From contig JAJYTX010000211.1 in assembly GCA_021792815.1 (NCBI GenBank), positions 1-5,832 of the forward strand: DNA of 5,832 nt, written 5' to 3'. The notes under the pieces are model-generated. The model worked only from the letters and a program-made list of their open reading frames with translations, was not told the origin of the DNA and searched no databases. Position numbers and translations under genes: made by a program. This stretch comes from Pseudomonadota bacterium (GTDB lineage: Bacteria; Pseudomonadota; Gammaproteobacteria; Steroidobacterales; Steroidobacteraceae). How positions within the stretch are numbered: position 1 is the stretch's first letter; each line of letters starts with the position of its first letter. Of the stretch, positions 1 through 5,451 are shown in pieces.

Positions 1-491
1 GCCCGGGCTCGTTCACCGGGGTGCGGCTCGCCGCGAGCCTCGCCCAGGGGCTGGCCTTCGGGGCCGATCTGCCCGTGGTGCCGGTCTCGGACCTGCAGGC
101 GCTCGCCCAGCGCGGCTTCGAGGCCGATCCGGGCGCCGAGCGTGCGCTGGTCTGTCAGGATGCACGCATGCGCGAGGTGTACTGGGCCTGCTTCGAGCGC
201 GAGGGCGGGCTTGCCGTGCCCGCGGGGCCCGAGCGCGTCGGTGCGCCCGAGAGCGTGCGGCTGCCGGGCGGCACCGCGGCGGCGGGGTTCGGCCGGGGTT
301 TTGCCGCCTACCCGCAGCTGCGCGCGCTGCAGGGCCTGCGCCTCGGGCCGTCCGCGGAGCAGCTGCTGCCGCGGGCGGCCGAGATCGCCCGGCTGGCGGC
401 CCCCGAGGTGCGCGCCGGCAGGCTCCTGCCCGCCGAGCAGGCCCTGCCGGTGTATCTGCGCGACACGGTCGCCCGGCCGTCATCGTCCTGA
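1..491 (+). CDS. tsaB: TsaB, tRNA threonylcarbamoyladenosine biosynthesis protein (5' truncated by window edge)
   Basis: TsaB (YeaZ) is the non-catalytic partner of TsaD. With TsaE and TsaC-made threonylcarbamoyl-AMP it helps form t6A at position 37 of ANN-decoding tRNAs in the cytoplasm. The reading frame is open from base 3 to the TGA at 489-491, giving about 162 residues. It opens with PGSFTGVRLAASLAQGLAFG, which corresponds to the conserved GPGSFTGVR signature that lies about 65 residues into full-length TsaB, so roughly that much is missing to the left. Further family matches are the DARMREVYWA segment and the C-terminal EQALPVYLRDTVA, close to the E. coli ending EPVYLRNNVA. The ASKHA-type fold is inferred from family. 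The gene ends 82 bp before phoB with no intrinsic terminator visible, so some read-through into phoB is possible. Identification is firm; the start is outside the window. Confidence 0.93.
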   Translation, partial: PGSFTGVRLAASLAQGLAFGADLPVVPVSDLQALAQRGFEADPGAERALVCQDARMREVYWACFEREGGLAVPAGPERVGAPESVRLPGGTAAAGFGRGFAAYPQLRALQGLRLGPSAEQLLPRAAEIARLAAPEVRAGRLLPAEQALPVYLRDTVARPSSS

Positions 492-514
492 GCGGTGACG
501 GCCCCGCTGGCGCG

Positions 515-548
515 CTGTCATGATTCTGCAACAATCATGCTCTGAAAT
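515..548 (+). promoter_or_regulatory. Pho box and -10 element of the phoB promoter
   Basis: Two heptamers in direct repeat, CTGTCAT (515-521) and CTGCAAC (526-532), are separated by the 4-bp GATT and followed by AATC. This matches the PhoB-binding Pho box layout (7 + 4 + 7 bp, 11-bp period). Exactly 10 bp after the second heptamer lies TGAAAT (543-548), a 4/6 match to the -10 consensus. That is the arrangement known for PhoB-activated promoters, where the box replaces the -35 element. Transcription would start near 555, about 19 nt before the phoB ATG. The first heptamer is perfect and the second diverges from CTGTCAT at three positions. This implies positive autoregulation of phoBR, as in E. 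coli. Binding is inferred from pattern only. Confidence 0.72.
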
Positions 549-573
549 GACCGGCGCATGGCAGGTCGGTATC

Positions 574-1269
574 ATGTCGGGAAAACTGATCTTAATCGTG
601 GAGGATGAGCACGCGATCCGGCAGATGATCGCCTTCGGCCTGCGGCGGGCCGGGTTCGAGGTGCGCGAGGCGGCCGATAGCCGCGAGGCGCGCCAGTCGC
701 TCGCCGACCGGCGACCCGATCTGCTGCTGATCGACTGGATGCTGCCGGACATGAGCGGCCTGGAGCTGACGCGCGCCCTGAAACGTGAGCGCGAGACACG
801 CGATCTTCCGGTCATCCTGCTGACGGCGCGCGCCGAGGAGGGCGACAAGGTCACGGGTCTGGACAGCGGCGCCGACGACTACATCACCAAGCCGTTCTCT
901 CCGCGGGAGCTCGTGGCCCGCATCCACGCGGTGCTGCGCCGCGGCGGGGCGGGCGGACTCGAGTCCTGCGTGCAGTTCGAGTCGCTGCAGCTCGACCCGC
1001 AGGCCCAGCGGATCAGCGTCGAGGGCGAGACGGTGCCGCTCGGCCCGACCGAGTACCGCATGCTGGAGTTCTTCATGACCCACCCCGAGAGGGTCTTCAG
1101 CCGCGAACAGCTGCTCGACCGGCTCTGGGGCGGCAACGTGTACGTCGAGGAGCGCACCATCGACGTGCACGTGCGCCGGCTGCGCAAGTCTCTCGAGAAG
1201 TATGGCCTCGAGCGTTTCGTGCAGACCGTGCGCGGCTCCGGATACCGCTTCTCGGCTAAGGCGCACTGA
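574..1269 (+). CDS. phoB: PhoB, phosphate regulon response regulator (OmpR/PhoB family)
   Basis: Transcriptional regulator of phosphate starvation: when phosphorylated by PhoR it binds Pho boxes and recruits RNA polymerase. The product has 231 residues, close to the usual ~229. The receiver domain (about 1-122) carries the acidic pair E10/D11, phospho-acceptor D54 (in LLIDWMLPDMSG), T84 (LLTAR) and K106 (YITKPFSP). The winged-helix domain (about 130-231) contains GPTEYRMLEFFMTHPERVFS, the recognition-helix segment VEERTIDVHVRRLRKSLE and the wing TVRGSGYRF, nearly identical to E. coli PhoB. I chose ATG 574 because MSGKLILIVEDE aligns with the family N-terminus and AGGTCGG (563-569) sits at ribosome-binding distance. 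An in-frame ATG at 520 lies inside the Pho box, upstream of the predicted transcription start. The stop overlaps the phoR start by one base (TGATG), indicating translational coupling. Confidence 0.97.
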   Translation: MSGKLILIVEDEHAIRQMIAFGLRRAGFEVREAADSREARQSLADRRPDLLLIDWMLPDMSGLELTRALKRERETRDLPVILLTARAEEGDKVTGLDSGADDYITKPFSPRELVARIHAVLRRGGAGGLESCVQFESLQLDPQAQRISVEGETVPLGPTEYRMLEFFMTHPERVFSREQLLDRLWGGNVYVEERTIDVHVRRLRKSLEKYGLERFVQTVRGSGYRFSAKAH

Positions 1270-2588
1270 TGCGGCCGGCCGCGCAAGTCTGGTGGTTCGC
1301 GGCCGCGCGGCTGCTCGTGGCGGTGCTGATCGGACTCACCGCCGGGGCGTTGCTGCGCGCGCCGTGGGCCGGCGTGGCGTGCGCGCTGGCGGGGTATCTC
1401 GCCTGGCAGCTGATCCTGCTCGCCCGCGTCGACTGGTGGCTGCACCATCGCAGTGTCGCCGAGCCGCCGGAGACCGGCGGGGTCTGGGGCCGGGTCATCT
1501 CGCAGATCGTGCGGCTGCACCGGCGCAAGCGCTTCCACAAGGAACGCTTCGTGCAGCTGATGCGCCAGCTGCGTCTGTCGACCGCGGCGCTGCCGAACGG
1601 CGTGGTGATCCTCGATGCCCAGCGCGAGATCGTCTGGTTCAACCGCATGGCGGCCCGGCTGCTCGGACTGCGGCCCGGCGATGACCTCGGACTGCGCATC
1701 GAGAACCTGCTGCGCGAGCCGCAGTTCACCCGCTACCTCGAGAAGGGCGAGTTCGCCAACCCGGTGGTGATCCGCCGCTCGGTTCCGCAGGACAGCTACC
1801 TGTCGCTGCAGCTGGTGCCCTACGGCGATGGCGAGCAGCTGCTGCTCGCGAGCGACGTCTCGCGGCAGATGCGCCTCGAGGCGGTGCGCCGGGACTTCGT
1901 CGCCAACGCCTCGCACGAGCTGCGCTCGCCGCTCACGGTGATTGCCGGTTACCTCGAGACGCTGAGCCAGGACCCGGCGCTCGATGCGGAGTTCGCCCAA
2001 CCGGTGGTCGAGATGCGCCGCCAGGCCGAGCGCATGACGGCCATCATTCACGATCTGCTCGAGCTCTCGCGGCTCGAGGAGACCGACGAGCGCGTCGGCG
2101 GCGAGCCGCTCGACGTGGCGGGGCTGATGGCGCTGCTGCGCCGGGACGTGCTCGCCCGGCCGAGCCATCCGCGCGAGGTCCGCCTGCGGGTCGATTCCGA
2201 CGCGGCGCTGCTCGGCAACGAGTCGGAGCTGCACTCGGCGTTCGCCAACCTGGTGGACAACGCCGCGAAGTACACCCCCGCCGAGGGCTCGGTGCAGATG
2301 CGTTGGTGGGTGGATGCGGACGGAGGACACTTCGCCGTCAGCGACACCGGCATCGGCATCCCCCCGGAGCACATTCCCCGGCTCACCGAGCGTTTCTATC
2401 GCGTCGACCCGGGCCGCTCCCGGGCGACCGGCGGCTCGGGGCTCGGCCTGGCGATCGTCAAGCACGTGCTGCAGCGTCATGGGGCGGAGCTCGAAATTCA
2501 CAGCACCCCCGGTCAGGGCAGCACCTTCACCTGCCACTTTCCCCCCGAGCGGCTGCGCGCCGCACAGCCGGCGCTCGCCGACGGCTGA
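1269..2588 (+). CDS. phoR: PhoR, phosphate regulon sensor histidine kinase
   Basis: Inner-membrane kinase/phosphatase that controls PhoB phosphorylation. It is thought to read Pst transporter state through PhoU rather than bind phosphate itself. The 439-residue protein starts with two hydrophobic segments (about 8-28 and 33-52) joined by a very short loop, so it has almost no periplasmic domain, as in known PhoR. A basic linker (LHRRKRFHKERF, about 83-94) and a PAS domain (about 98-195, LPNGVVILDAQREIVWFN) follow. The kinase core has the H box SHELRSP with catalytic H216, the N box (N327 and N331 in FANLVDNAAKYTP), the G1 box DTGIGIP (359-365), the F box ERFYRVD and the G2 box GGSGLGLAIVKH (388-399). 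No key residue is missing. It starts on the base where phoB stops, so the two are probably one transcript driven by the Pho box upstream of phoB. The C-terminal tail after 425 is unremarkable. Confidence 0.97.
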   Translation: MRPAAQVWWFAAARLLVAVLIGLTAGALLRAPWAGVACALAGYLAWQLILLARVDWWLHHRSVAEPPETGGVWGRVISQIVRLHRRKRFHKERFVQLMRQLRLSTAALPNGVVILDAQREIVWFNRMAARLLGLRPGDDLGLRIENLLREPQFTRYLEKGEFANPVVIRRSVPQDSYLSLQLVPYGDGEQLLLASDVSRQMRLEAVRRDFVANASHELRSPLTVIAGYLETLSQDPALDAEFAQPVVEMRRQAERMTAIIHDLLELSRLEETDERVGGEPLDVAGLMALLRRDVLARPSHPREVRLRVDSDAALLGNESELHSAFANLVDNAAKYTPAEGSVQMRWWVDADGGHFAVSDTGIGIPPEHIPRLTERFYRVDPGRSRATGGSGLGLAIVKHVLQRHGAELEIHSTPGQGSTFTCHFPPERLRAAQPALADG

Positions 2589-2597
2589 GTTGGACGA

Positions 2598-2624
2598 TTG
2601 AGCCGCGCGGGTTTGGGCTATCAT
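2598..2624 (+). promoter_or_regulatory. Possible sigma-70 promoter for phoU
   Basis: In the 85-bp phoR-phoU gap, TATCAT (2619-2624) matches the -10 consensus at 5 of 6 positions. TTGAGC (2598-2603) is a 4/6 -35 candidate, but the spacing is a short 15 bp. No CTGTCAT-like repeat is present here, so if phoU has its own promoter it would not be an obvious PhoB target. phoU could equally be transcribed by read-through from phoBR, since no terminator is visible in the gap. This is a weak call. Confidence 0.3.
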
Positions 2625-2673
2625 CGCCCGAGGCGCGCCTGTGCAGAGCCTGCTGACCCGGAGACGCCCACCG

Positions 2674-3429
2674 ATGGAAACCGCCGACCTGACGCATCAC
2701 ATCTCCCGTCGCTTCAACGAGGACCTCGAGCGCGTGCGCAGCCGGGTGCTGTCCATGGGCGGGTTCGTCGAGCAGCAGATCCAGAAGGCGATCACCGCGC
2801 TCACCGAGGGCGACAGCGCGCTCGGGGAGTCGGTCGCGCTCGGCGATTACCAGGTGAACAACATGGAGGTGTCGATCGACGAGGAGTGCAGTCGCATCCT
2901 CGCGACGCGCGCCCCGGCTGCGGGGGATCTGCGCGTCATCGTCGCCATCATCAAGACCATCACCGACCTCGAGCGCATGGGCGATGAGGGCGAGAAGATC
3001 GGCTACATCGCCTCGCGGCTCGCCACCATGGAGCGCCCGGTCGACAAGTACCGCGAGATCAAGCATCTCGGGCGCATCGTCACCGAGATGGTGCACGATT
3101 CGCTCGATGCGTTCGCCCGCATGGACGCCGAGTCGGCGCTGCGCATCGCGCGTCAGGACCGGCTGGTCGACGAGGAGTACGAAGCCATCCAGCGCCAGAG
3201 CATCACCTTCATGATGGAGGACCCGCGGACCATCCGCCGCGCGCTCGATGTGATGTGGGTGGTGCGGGCGCTCGAGCGCATCGGCGATCACGCCAAGAAC
3301 ATCAGCGAGTATGTGATCTACATGGTCTACGGCAAGGACGTGCGGCACACCTCGCTCGATGACGTGGAACGGGAGCTGCGGCGCGCGCCCGGGCCGGCGC
3401 CCGAGGACCGGGAAGGGTTGGGCTCGTGA
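2674..3429 (+). CDS. phoU: PhoU, phosphate signalling / transport accessory protein
   Basis: PhoU represses Pho signalling when phosphate is plentiful by linking the Pst transporter to PhoR, and it limits phosphate uptake. It acts on the cytoplasmic face of the inner membrane. The 251-residue product has the two-repeat, all-helical PhoU architecture. Each repeat contains the family's metal-binding ExxxD signature: ERMGD (100-104) in the first and ERIGD (201-205) in the second. MGGFVEQQIQKAI, NNMEVSIDEECSRILATRAP, DAFARMDAESALRI and TFMMEDPRTI closely resemble E. coli PhoU. I chose ATG 2674 because METADLTHHISRRFNEDL aligns with the family N-terminus and GGAGAC (2660-2665) is a suitable ribosome-binding site; an in-frame GTG at 2641 would add 11 unconserved residues. 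The tail after about 235 is proline- and acid-rich and probably disordered. Its stop overlaps the dsbB start by 4 bp. No pst genes adjoin it in this window. Confidence 0.96.
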   Translation: METADLTHHISRRFNEDLERVRSRVLSMGGFVEQQIQKAITALTEGDSALGESVALGDYQVNNMEVSIDEECSRILATRAPAAGDLRVIVAIIKTITDLERMGDEGEKIGYIASRLATMERPVDKYREIKHLGRIVTEMVHDSLDAFARMDAESALRIARQDRLVDEEYEAIQRQSITFMMEDPRTIRRALDVMWVVRALERIGDHAKNISEYVIYMVYGKDVRHTSLDDVERELRRAPGPAPEDREGLGS

Positions 3430-3956
3430 GCGTCTCGCAGGGGATCTGCGCGGCGCTCGCCGGCGATCGCTCGCATCGGCGCGGCGTCAACGCGCTCGGG
3501 TTCCTGGTGTGCGCCGGCCTGCTCGGCTACGCGATCTACGCGCAGTTTCATCTGCGCCTCGATCCGTGTCCGCTGTGCATCTTCCAGCGCATCGGCATCG
3601 CGGCGCTCGGCGTGATCTTCCTCGCCGCGGCGCTGCACGCGCCGCGGCGCTGGGGCGCGCGCGTCTATGCGCTGCTGATCGGGCTTGCGGCCGCGGCGAC
3701 CATCGCGGTGGCCGCGCGGCAGATTTACCTGCAGCACCTGCCGCCCGAGGACCTGCCGTCCTGCGGCGCGCCGCTGTCGATCATGCTGAAGTTCCTGCCG
3801 CTCACCGCGGTGATCCGCAAGGTGCTCACCGGCAGCGGGGAGTGCGGTATCGTCAACTGGACGTTCCTCGGTCTCTCGATGGCCGAGTGGGTGCTGCTGT
3901 GGGTGCTGGCGCTCGGGGCGCTCGGGATCGTGGCGAACGCGCGCAGGGCCCGCTAA
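3426..3956 (+). CDS. dsbB: DsbB, disulfide bond formation protein B
   Basis: Inner-membrane quinone reductase that reoxidises the periplasmic thiol oxidase DsbA, passing electrons to ubiquinone. The 176-residue protein has four hydrophobic segments (about 22-42, 53-71, 79-97 and 147-170), matching the four-helix DsbB topology. All four redox cysteines are present: C48 and C51 in the CPLC motif of the first periplasmic loop, and C113 and C140 in the second (SCGAP and GECGIVNW). The arginine a few residues after CPLC (R55) fits the quinone-site position. FLGLSMAEW near the C-terminus matches FLGLEMPQW of E. coli. The start is a GTG (3426-3428) overlapping the phoU stop by 4 bp (GTGA), with GGAAGG (3411-3416) as ribosome-binding site inside phoU, so translation is probably coupled to phoU. 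The TAA stop overlaps the dapE stop on the other strand. Family assignment is firm. Confidence 0.94.
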   Translation: MSVSQGICAALAGDRSHRRGVNALGFLVCAGLLGYAIYAQFHLRLDPCPLCIFQRIGIAALGVIFLAAALHAPRRWGARVYALLIGLAAAATIAVAARQIYLQHLPPEDLPSCGAPLSIMLKFLPLTAVIRKVLTGSGECGIVNWTFLGLSMAEWVLLWVLALGALGIVANARRAR

Positions 3957-5083
3957 GCGAGCAGATTGCGCAGCACGTTGAAATACATCCGGTGCAGCGC
4001 GTCGATCTCCGGCACGCTCACGTGCTCGTTGACCTTGTGGATCGATGCGTTCACCACGCCGAGTTCCACCACCTGCGCGCCGAGCGGCGCGATGAACCGC
4101 CCATCTGAGGTGCCGCCGCCGGTCGAGAGCCGGGGGGCGGTGCCGGTCACTTCCTGTACCGCCGCGCACACCGCCTCCGAGAGCGCCCCGGTGGGGGTGT
4201 AGAACGGCTCTCCGGACAGGTGCCACTCGAGCGTGTAGCGCACCCCGTGGCGGCGCAGGATGCCCTCGACGGTGTCTTTCAGGCCCTCCAGGGTCTGCAC
4301 CGGTGAGTAGCGCAGGTTGATGCGCGCCTTGAGCTCCCCGGGGATCACGTTCGGGGCGCCCGTGCCGGCGTTGAGATTGGACACCTGGAAGCTGGTCGGC
4401 TCGAAGTGCGCGTTGCCCTCGTCCCAGACCCGGCGGGTGAGCTCGGCGAGCGCCGGCGCCAGGGTGTGCACCGGGTTCTCGGCGAGCTGCGGATAGGCGA
4501 TGTGCCCCTGGATGCCGTGCACGGTGAGCCGGCCGCTGAGCGAGCCGCGCCGGCCGATCTTGATCGTATCGCCGATCGAGCGCTCGCTGGAGGGCTCGCC
4601 GACCAGGCACCAGTCGATGCGCTCGCCGCGCGCGGCAAACAGCTCCGCCACGCGCTTGGTGCCGTCGACCGAAGGGCCTTCCTCGTCGCTGGTGATGAGG
4701 AAGGCGATCCGGCCGCGATGCGCCGGATGGGCGGCGACGAAGGCCTCGGTGGCGGTGATCATGGCGGCGAGCCCGCTCTTCATGTCCGCCGCACCCCGGC
4801 CATAGAGCACGCCCTCGCGGATCGTCGGCACGAACGGGTCGCTGCGCCATTCCTCGAGCGGCCCGGTCGGCACCACGTCGGTGTGGCCCGCGAAGCAGAA
4901 CACCGGGCCAGCCGCCTGGCCGCGCCAGGCCCAGAAGTTCGCCACGTTCCCGAACGGCAGCGGCTCCACCGCGAAGCCGAGGGCGCGCAGGCGCCGGATC
5001 ATCACCTCCTGGCAGCCCTCGTCGGCGGGCGTCACGGAGCGGCGGGTCATCAGGTCACGGGTGAGCTCGAGGGTGTCGGACAT
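3953..5083 (-). CDS. dapE: DapE, succinyl-diaminopimelate desuccinylase
   Basis: Dinuclear-zinc M20-family hydrolase that removes succinate from N-succinyl-L,L-diaminopimelate to give L,L-diaminopimelate, the precursor of lysine and of meso-DAP for peptidoglycan. The 376-residue product has the usual length. Metal ligands fall at the positions known for Haemophilus DapE: H67 (FAGHTDVVP), D100 ([10 protein letters not shown]), E135 (TSDEEGP, with catalytic base E134), E163 (VGEPSS) and H349 ([10 protein letters not shown]). The dimerisation-domain loop [15 protein letters not shown], with H194, and the [17 protein letters not shown] segment are also present. The lid domain spans roughly 180-290 and is flanked by catalytic halves. 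The start ATG (complement of 5081-5083) gives the conserved [19 protein letters not shown], but no Shine-Dalgarno sequence is visible before it. The gene converges on dsbB, and the TAG and TAA stops share bases. It is functionally unrelated to the Pho genes. Confidence 0.97.
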   Translation of the reverse strand: MSDTLELTRDLMTRRSVTPADEGCQEVMIRRLRALGFAVEPLPFGNVANFWAWRGQAAGPVFCFAGHTDVVPTGPLEEWRSDPFVPTIREGVLYGRGAADMKSGLAAMITATEAFVAAHPAHRGRIAFLITSDEEGPSVDGTKRVAELFAARGERIDWCLVGEPSSERSIGDTIKIGRRGSLSGRLTVHGIQGHIAYPQLAENPVHTLAPALAELTRRVWDEGNAHFEPTSFQVSNLNAGTGAPNVIPGELKARINLRYSPVQTLEGLKDTVEGILRRHGVRYTLEWHLSGEPFYTPTGALSEAVCAAVQEVTGTAPRLSTGGGTSDGRFIAPLGAQVVELGVVNASIHKVNEHVSVPEIDALHRMYFNVLRNLLA

Positions 5084-5112
5084 GTGCGGCGGGGCGGCGG
5101 GCCTGGGGTGTC

Positions 5113-5127
5113 AAACGCTCGGCGTTT
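5113..5127. other. Perfect palindrome at the dapE transcription start
   Basis: AAACGC (5113-5118) and GCGTTT (5122-5127) form a perfect 6-bp inverted repeat with a 3-bp spacer. It overlaps the edge of the predicted dapE -10 element and the predicted start point. It could be an operator for a dimeric regulator or a small hairpin at the 5' end of dapE mRNA. In the plus direction it is followed by TTTTATAA and looks slightly like a terminator, but no plus-strand gene ends nearby. Confidence 0.3.
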
Positions 5128-5154
5128 TATAAGGTGCGCCGCCGCGGGCGGCAA
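5126..5154 (-). promoter_or_regulatory. Probable sigma-70 promoter of dapE
   Basis: Read on the minus strand, TTGCCG (complement of 5149-5154, 4/6 match to -35) is followed after exactly 17 bp by TATAAA (complement of 5126-5131, 5/6 match to -10). Transcription would start near 5119, leaving a leader of about 36 nt before the dapE ATG. This is the only AT-rich stretch in the minus-strand upstream region and fits a constitutive housekeeping promoter. Prediction is from motif and spacing only. Confidence 0.55.
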
Positions 5155-5186
5155 GCCATTTTTTGAGCCGGCGGGCGGCTTTGGCT

Positions 5187-5280
5187 GCGCGTGCGCCGCG
5201 GCCGATGGCGGTGCGCGCCCCCTCAGGGGCGCACCGCATCGCGACGTCTGTCACGAGGTTGTCACATTTGCGGCATTGAA
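5187..5280 (+). repeat. Tandem promoter repeat, copy 1
   Basis: First of two adjacent ~100-bp direct repeats in the divergent dapE/porin region. The unit runs from GCGCGTGCGCCGCG (5187-5200), through a hairpin-forming segment, to the Pho box and the GCGGCATTGAA segment. Against copy 2, with one indel near the left end, 69 of 80 positions match over 5201-5280 versus 5301-5380. The longest identical block, TCTGTCACGAGGTTGTCACATT, is the Pho box itself (5247-5268). Mismatches cluster in the hairpin loop and just upstream of the box, suggesting a duplication that has drifted outside the binding site. Confidence 0.85.
5208..5237 (+). other. Inverted repeat (hairpin) within copy 1
   Basis: GCGGTGCGC (5208-5216) pairs perfectly with GCGCACCGC (5229-5237), a 9-bp stem around a 12-nt loop that itself holds CCC/GGG. 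It lies about 10 bp upstream of the P1 Pho box. It is not followed by a T run, so it is not a terminator. The function is unknown. Confidence 0.5.
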
Positions 5281-5281
5281 T
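5248..5281 (+). promoter_or_regulatory. Upstream Pho box promoter (P1) of the porin gene
   Basis: CTGTCAC (5248-5254) and TTGTCAC (5259-5265), separated by GAGG, form a PhoB-type direct repeat with 11-bp period. The -10 candidate TTGAAT (5276-5281, 4/6) lies 10 bp downstream of the second heptamer, as in known PhoB-activated promoters. A transcript from here would start near 5288 and carry a leader of about 160 nt that includes the whole second repeat unit. The heptamers are better matches to CTGTCAT than those upstream of phoB. Confidence 0.7.
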
Positions 5282-5282
5282 C

Positions 5283-5303
5283 GGCGCGCGTGCGCCGCGC
5301 GCC
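5283..5303 (+). other. GC-only hairpin at the junction of the repeat copies
   Basis: GGCGCGCG (5283-5290) and CGCGCGCC (5296-5303) form a perfect 8-bp inverted repeat around a 5-nt loop. It lies close to the predicted P1 transcription start and would fold at the 5' end of a P1 transcript. No T run follows. In such GC-rich DNA some inverted repeats of this kind arise by chance. Confidence 0.35.
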
Positions 5304-5380
5304 GGTGGCGGTGCGCGCTCGCCCCGGGGTGCACCGCATCGCCGTGTCTGTCACGAGGTTGTCACATTCGCGGCATTAAA
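5286..5380 (+). repeat. Tandem promoter repeat, copy 2
   Basis: Second direct repeat, starting with the same GCGCGTGCGCCGCG (5286-5299) and ending with GCGGCATTAAA (5370-5380). The offset from copy 1 is 99 bp at the left end and 100 bp from the hairpin onward. Weaker similarity continues about 10 bp past the -10 region. This copy is proximal to the porin gene and carries the better -10 element. The 86% identity to copy 1 over the aligned 80 bp points to tandem duplication of a whole promoter unit. Confidence 0.85.
5308..5337 (+). other. Inverted repeat (hairpin) within copy 2
   Basis: GCGGTGC (5308-5314) pairs with GCACCGC (5331-5337), the same stem as in copy 1. The next pair (G5315 with T5330) is a wobble in place of the G-C of copy 1. 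The loop differs and contains CCCCGGGG (5322-5329). The stem is kept while the loop has changed between copies. It lies about 10 bp upstream of the P2 Pho box and would be transcribed from P1. Confidence 0.45.
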
Positions 5381-5381
5381 T
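5348..5381 (+). promoter_or_regulatory. Proximal Pho box promoter (P2) of the porin gene
   Basis: CTGTCAC (5348-5354), GAGG and TTGTCAC (5359-5365) repeat the P1 box exactly, followed 10 bp later by the -10 candidate TTAAAT (5376-5381, 4/6). The predicted start is near 5388, giving a leader of about 64 nt. The -10 is flanked by a short inverted repeat, GCGGC (5370-5374) and GCCGC (5383-5387). This is probably the main promoter of the downstream porin under phosphate limitation, through PhoB encoded in the same window. Confidence 0.75.
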
Positions 5382-5400
5382 AGCCGCGCACCGGACAAGA

Positions 5401-5417
5401 GGCGTTCCCTGAACGCC
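5401..5417 (+). other. Stem-loop in the porin mRNA leader
   Basis: GGCGTTC (5401-5407) and GAACGCC (5411-5417) form a perfect 7-bp stem with a 3-nt loop, about 13 nt after the predicted P2 start and 21 nt before the ribosome-binding site. It leaves the ribosome-binding site exposed, so an mRNA-stabilising 5' hairpin is more likely than a translation block. No T run follows. Confidence 0.4.
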
Positions 5418-5451
5418 CGGCCGATACGAAGCAACCTCAAGGGAGCCCCTC

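Noticed and set aside
520..573. Upstream ATG extending PhoB by 18 residues
   Set aside because: The ATG lies inside the Pho box and before the predicted transcription start, and the added residues have no counterpart in PhoB proteins.
879..2624. Long minus-strand open frame of 581 codons
   Set aside because: It lies antisense to phoB and phoR, is rich in Arg, Ala, Gly and His as expected of a GC-rich shadow frame, and resembles no family, whereas the plus strand encodes complete, well-conserved proteins.
2632..2639. GGCGCGCC palindrome upstream of phoU
   Set aside because: An 8-bp GC palindrome is expected by chance in sequence this GC-rich, and nothing around it supports an operator.
2641..2673. 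GTG start extending PhoU by 11 residues
   Set aside because: The family N-terminus aligns from ATG 2674, which has its own ribosome-binding site; the extra residues are not conserved.
3327..4850. Long minus-strand frame of 507 codons
   Set aside because: Shadow frame of dapE and dsbB; low-complexity Arg/Ala-rich composition and no recognisable domain.
5139..5166. Plus-strand intrinsic terminator (GCCGCC/GGCGGC stem followed by TTTTTT)
   Set aside because: The T run starts about 6 nt after the stem, the loop is only 3 nt, and no plus-strand gene ends upstream. The same bases serve better as the dapE -35 region.
4406..5383. Plus-strand frame running through the dapE region and the promoter repeats
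   Set aside because: Antisense to dapE, and its C-terminal part is just translation of the duplicated promoter unit; no ribosome-binding site or domain.
5187..5389. Repeats as a mobile-element or CRISPR remnant
   Set aside because: Only two copies, directly adjacent, with no terminal inverted repeats, spacers or target-site duplications; each copy has a coherent promoter layout.
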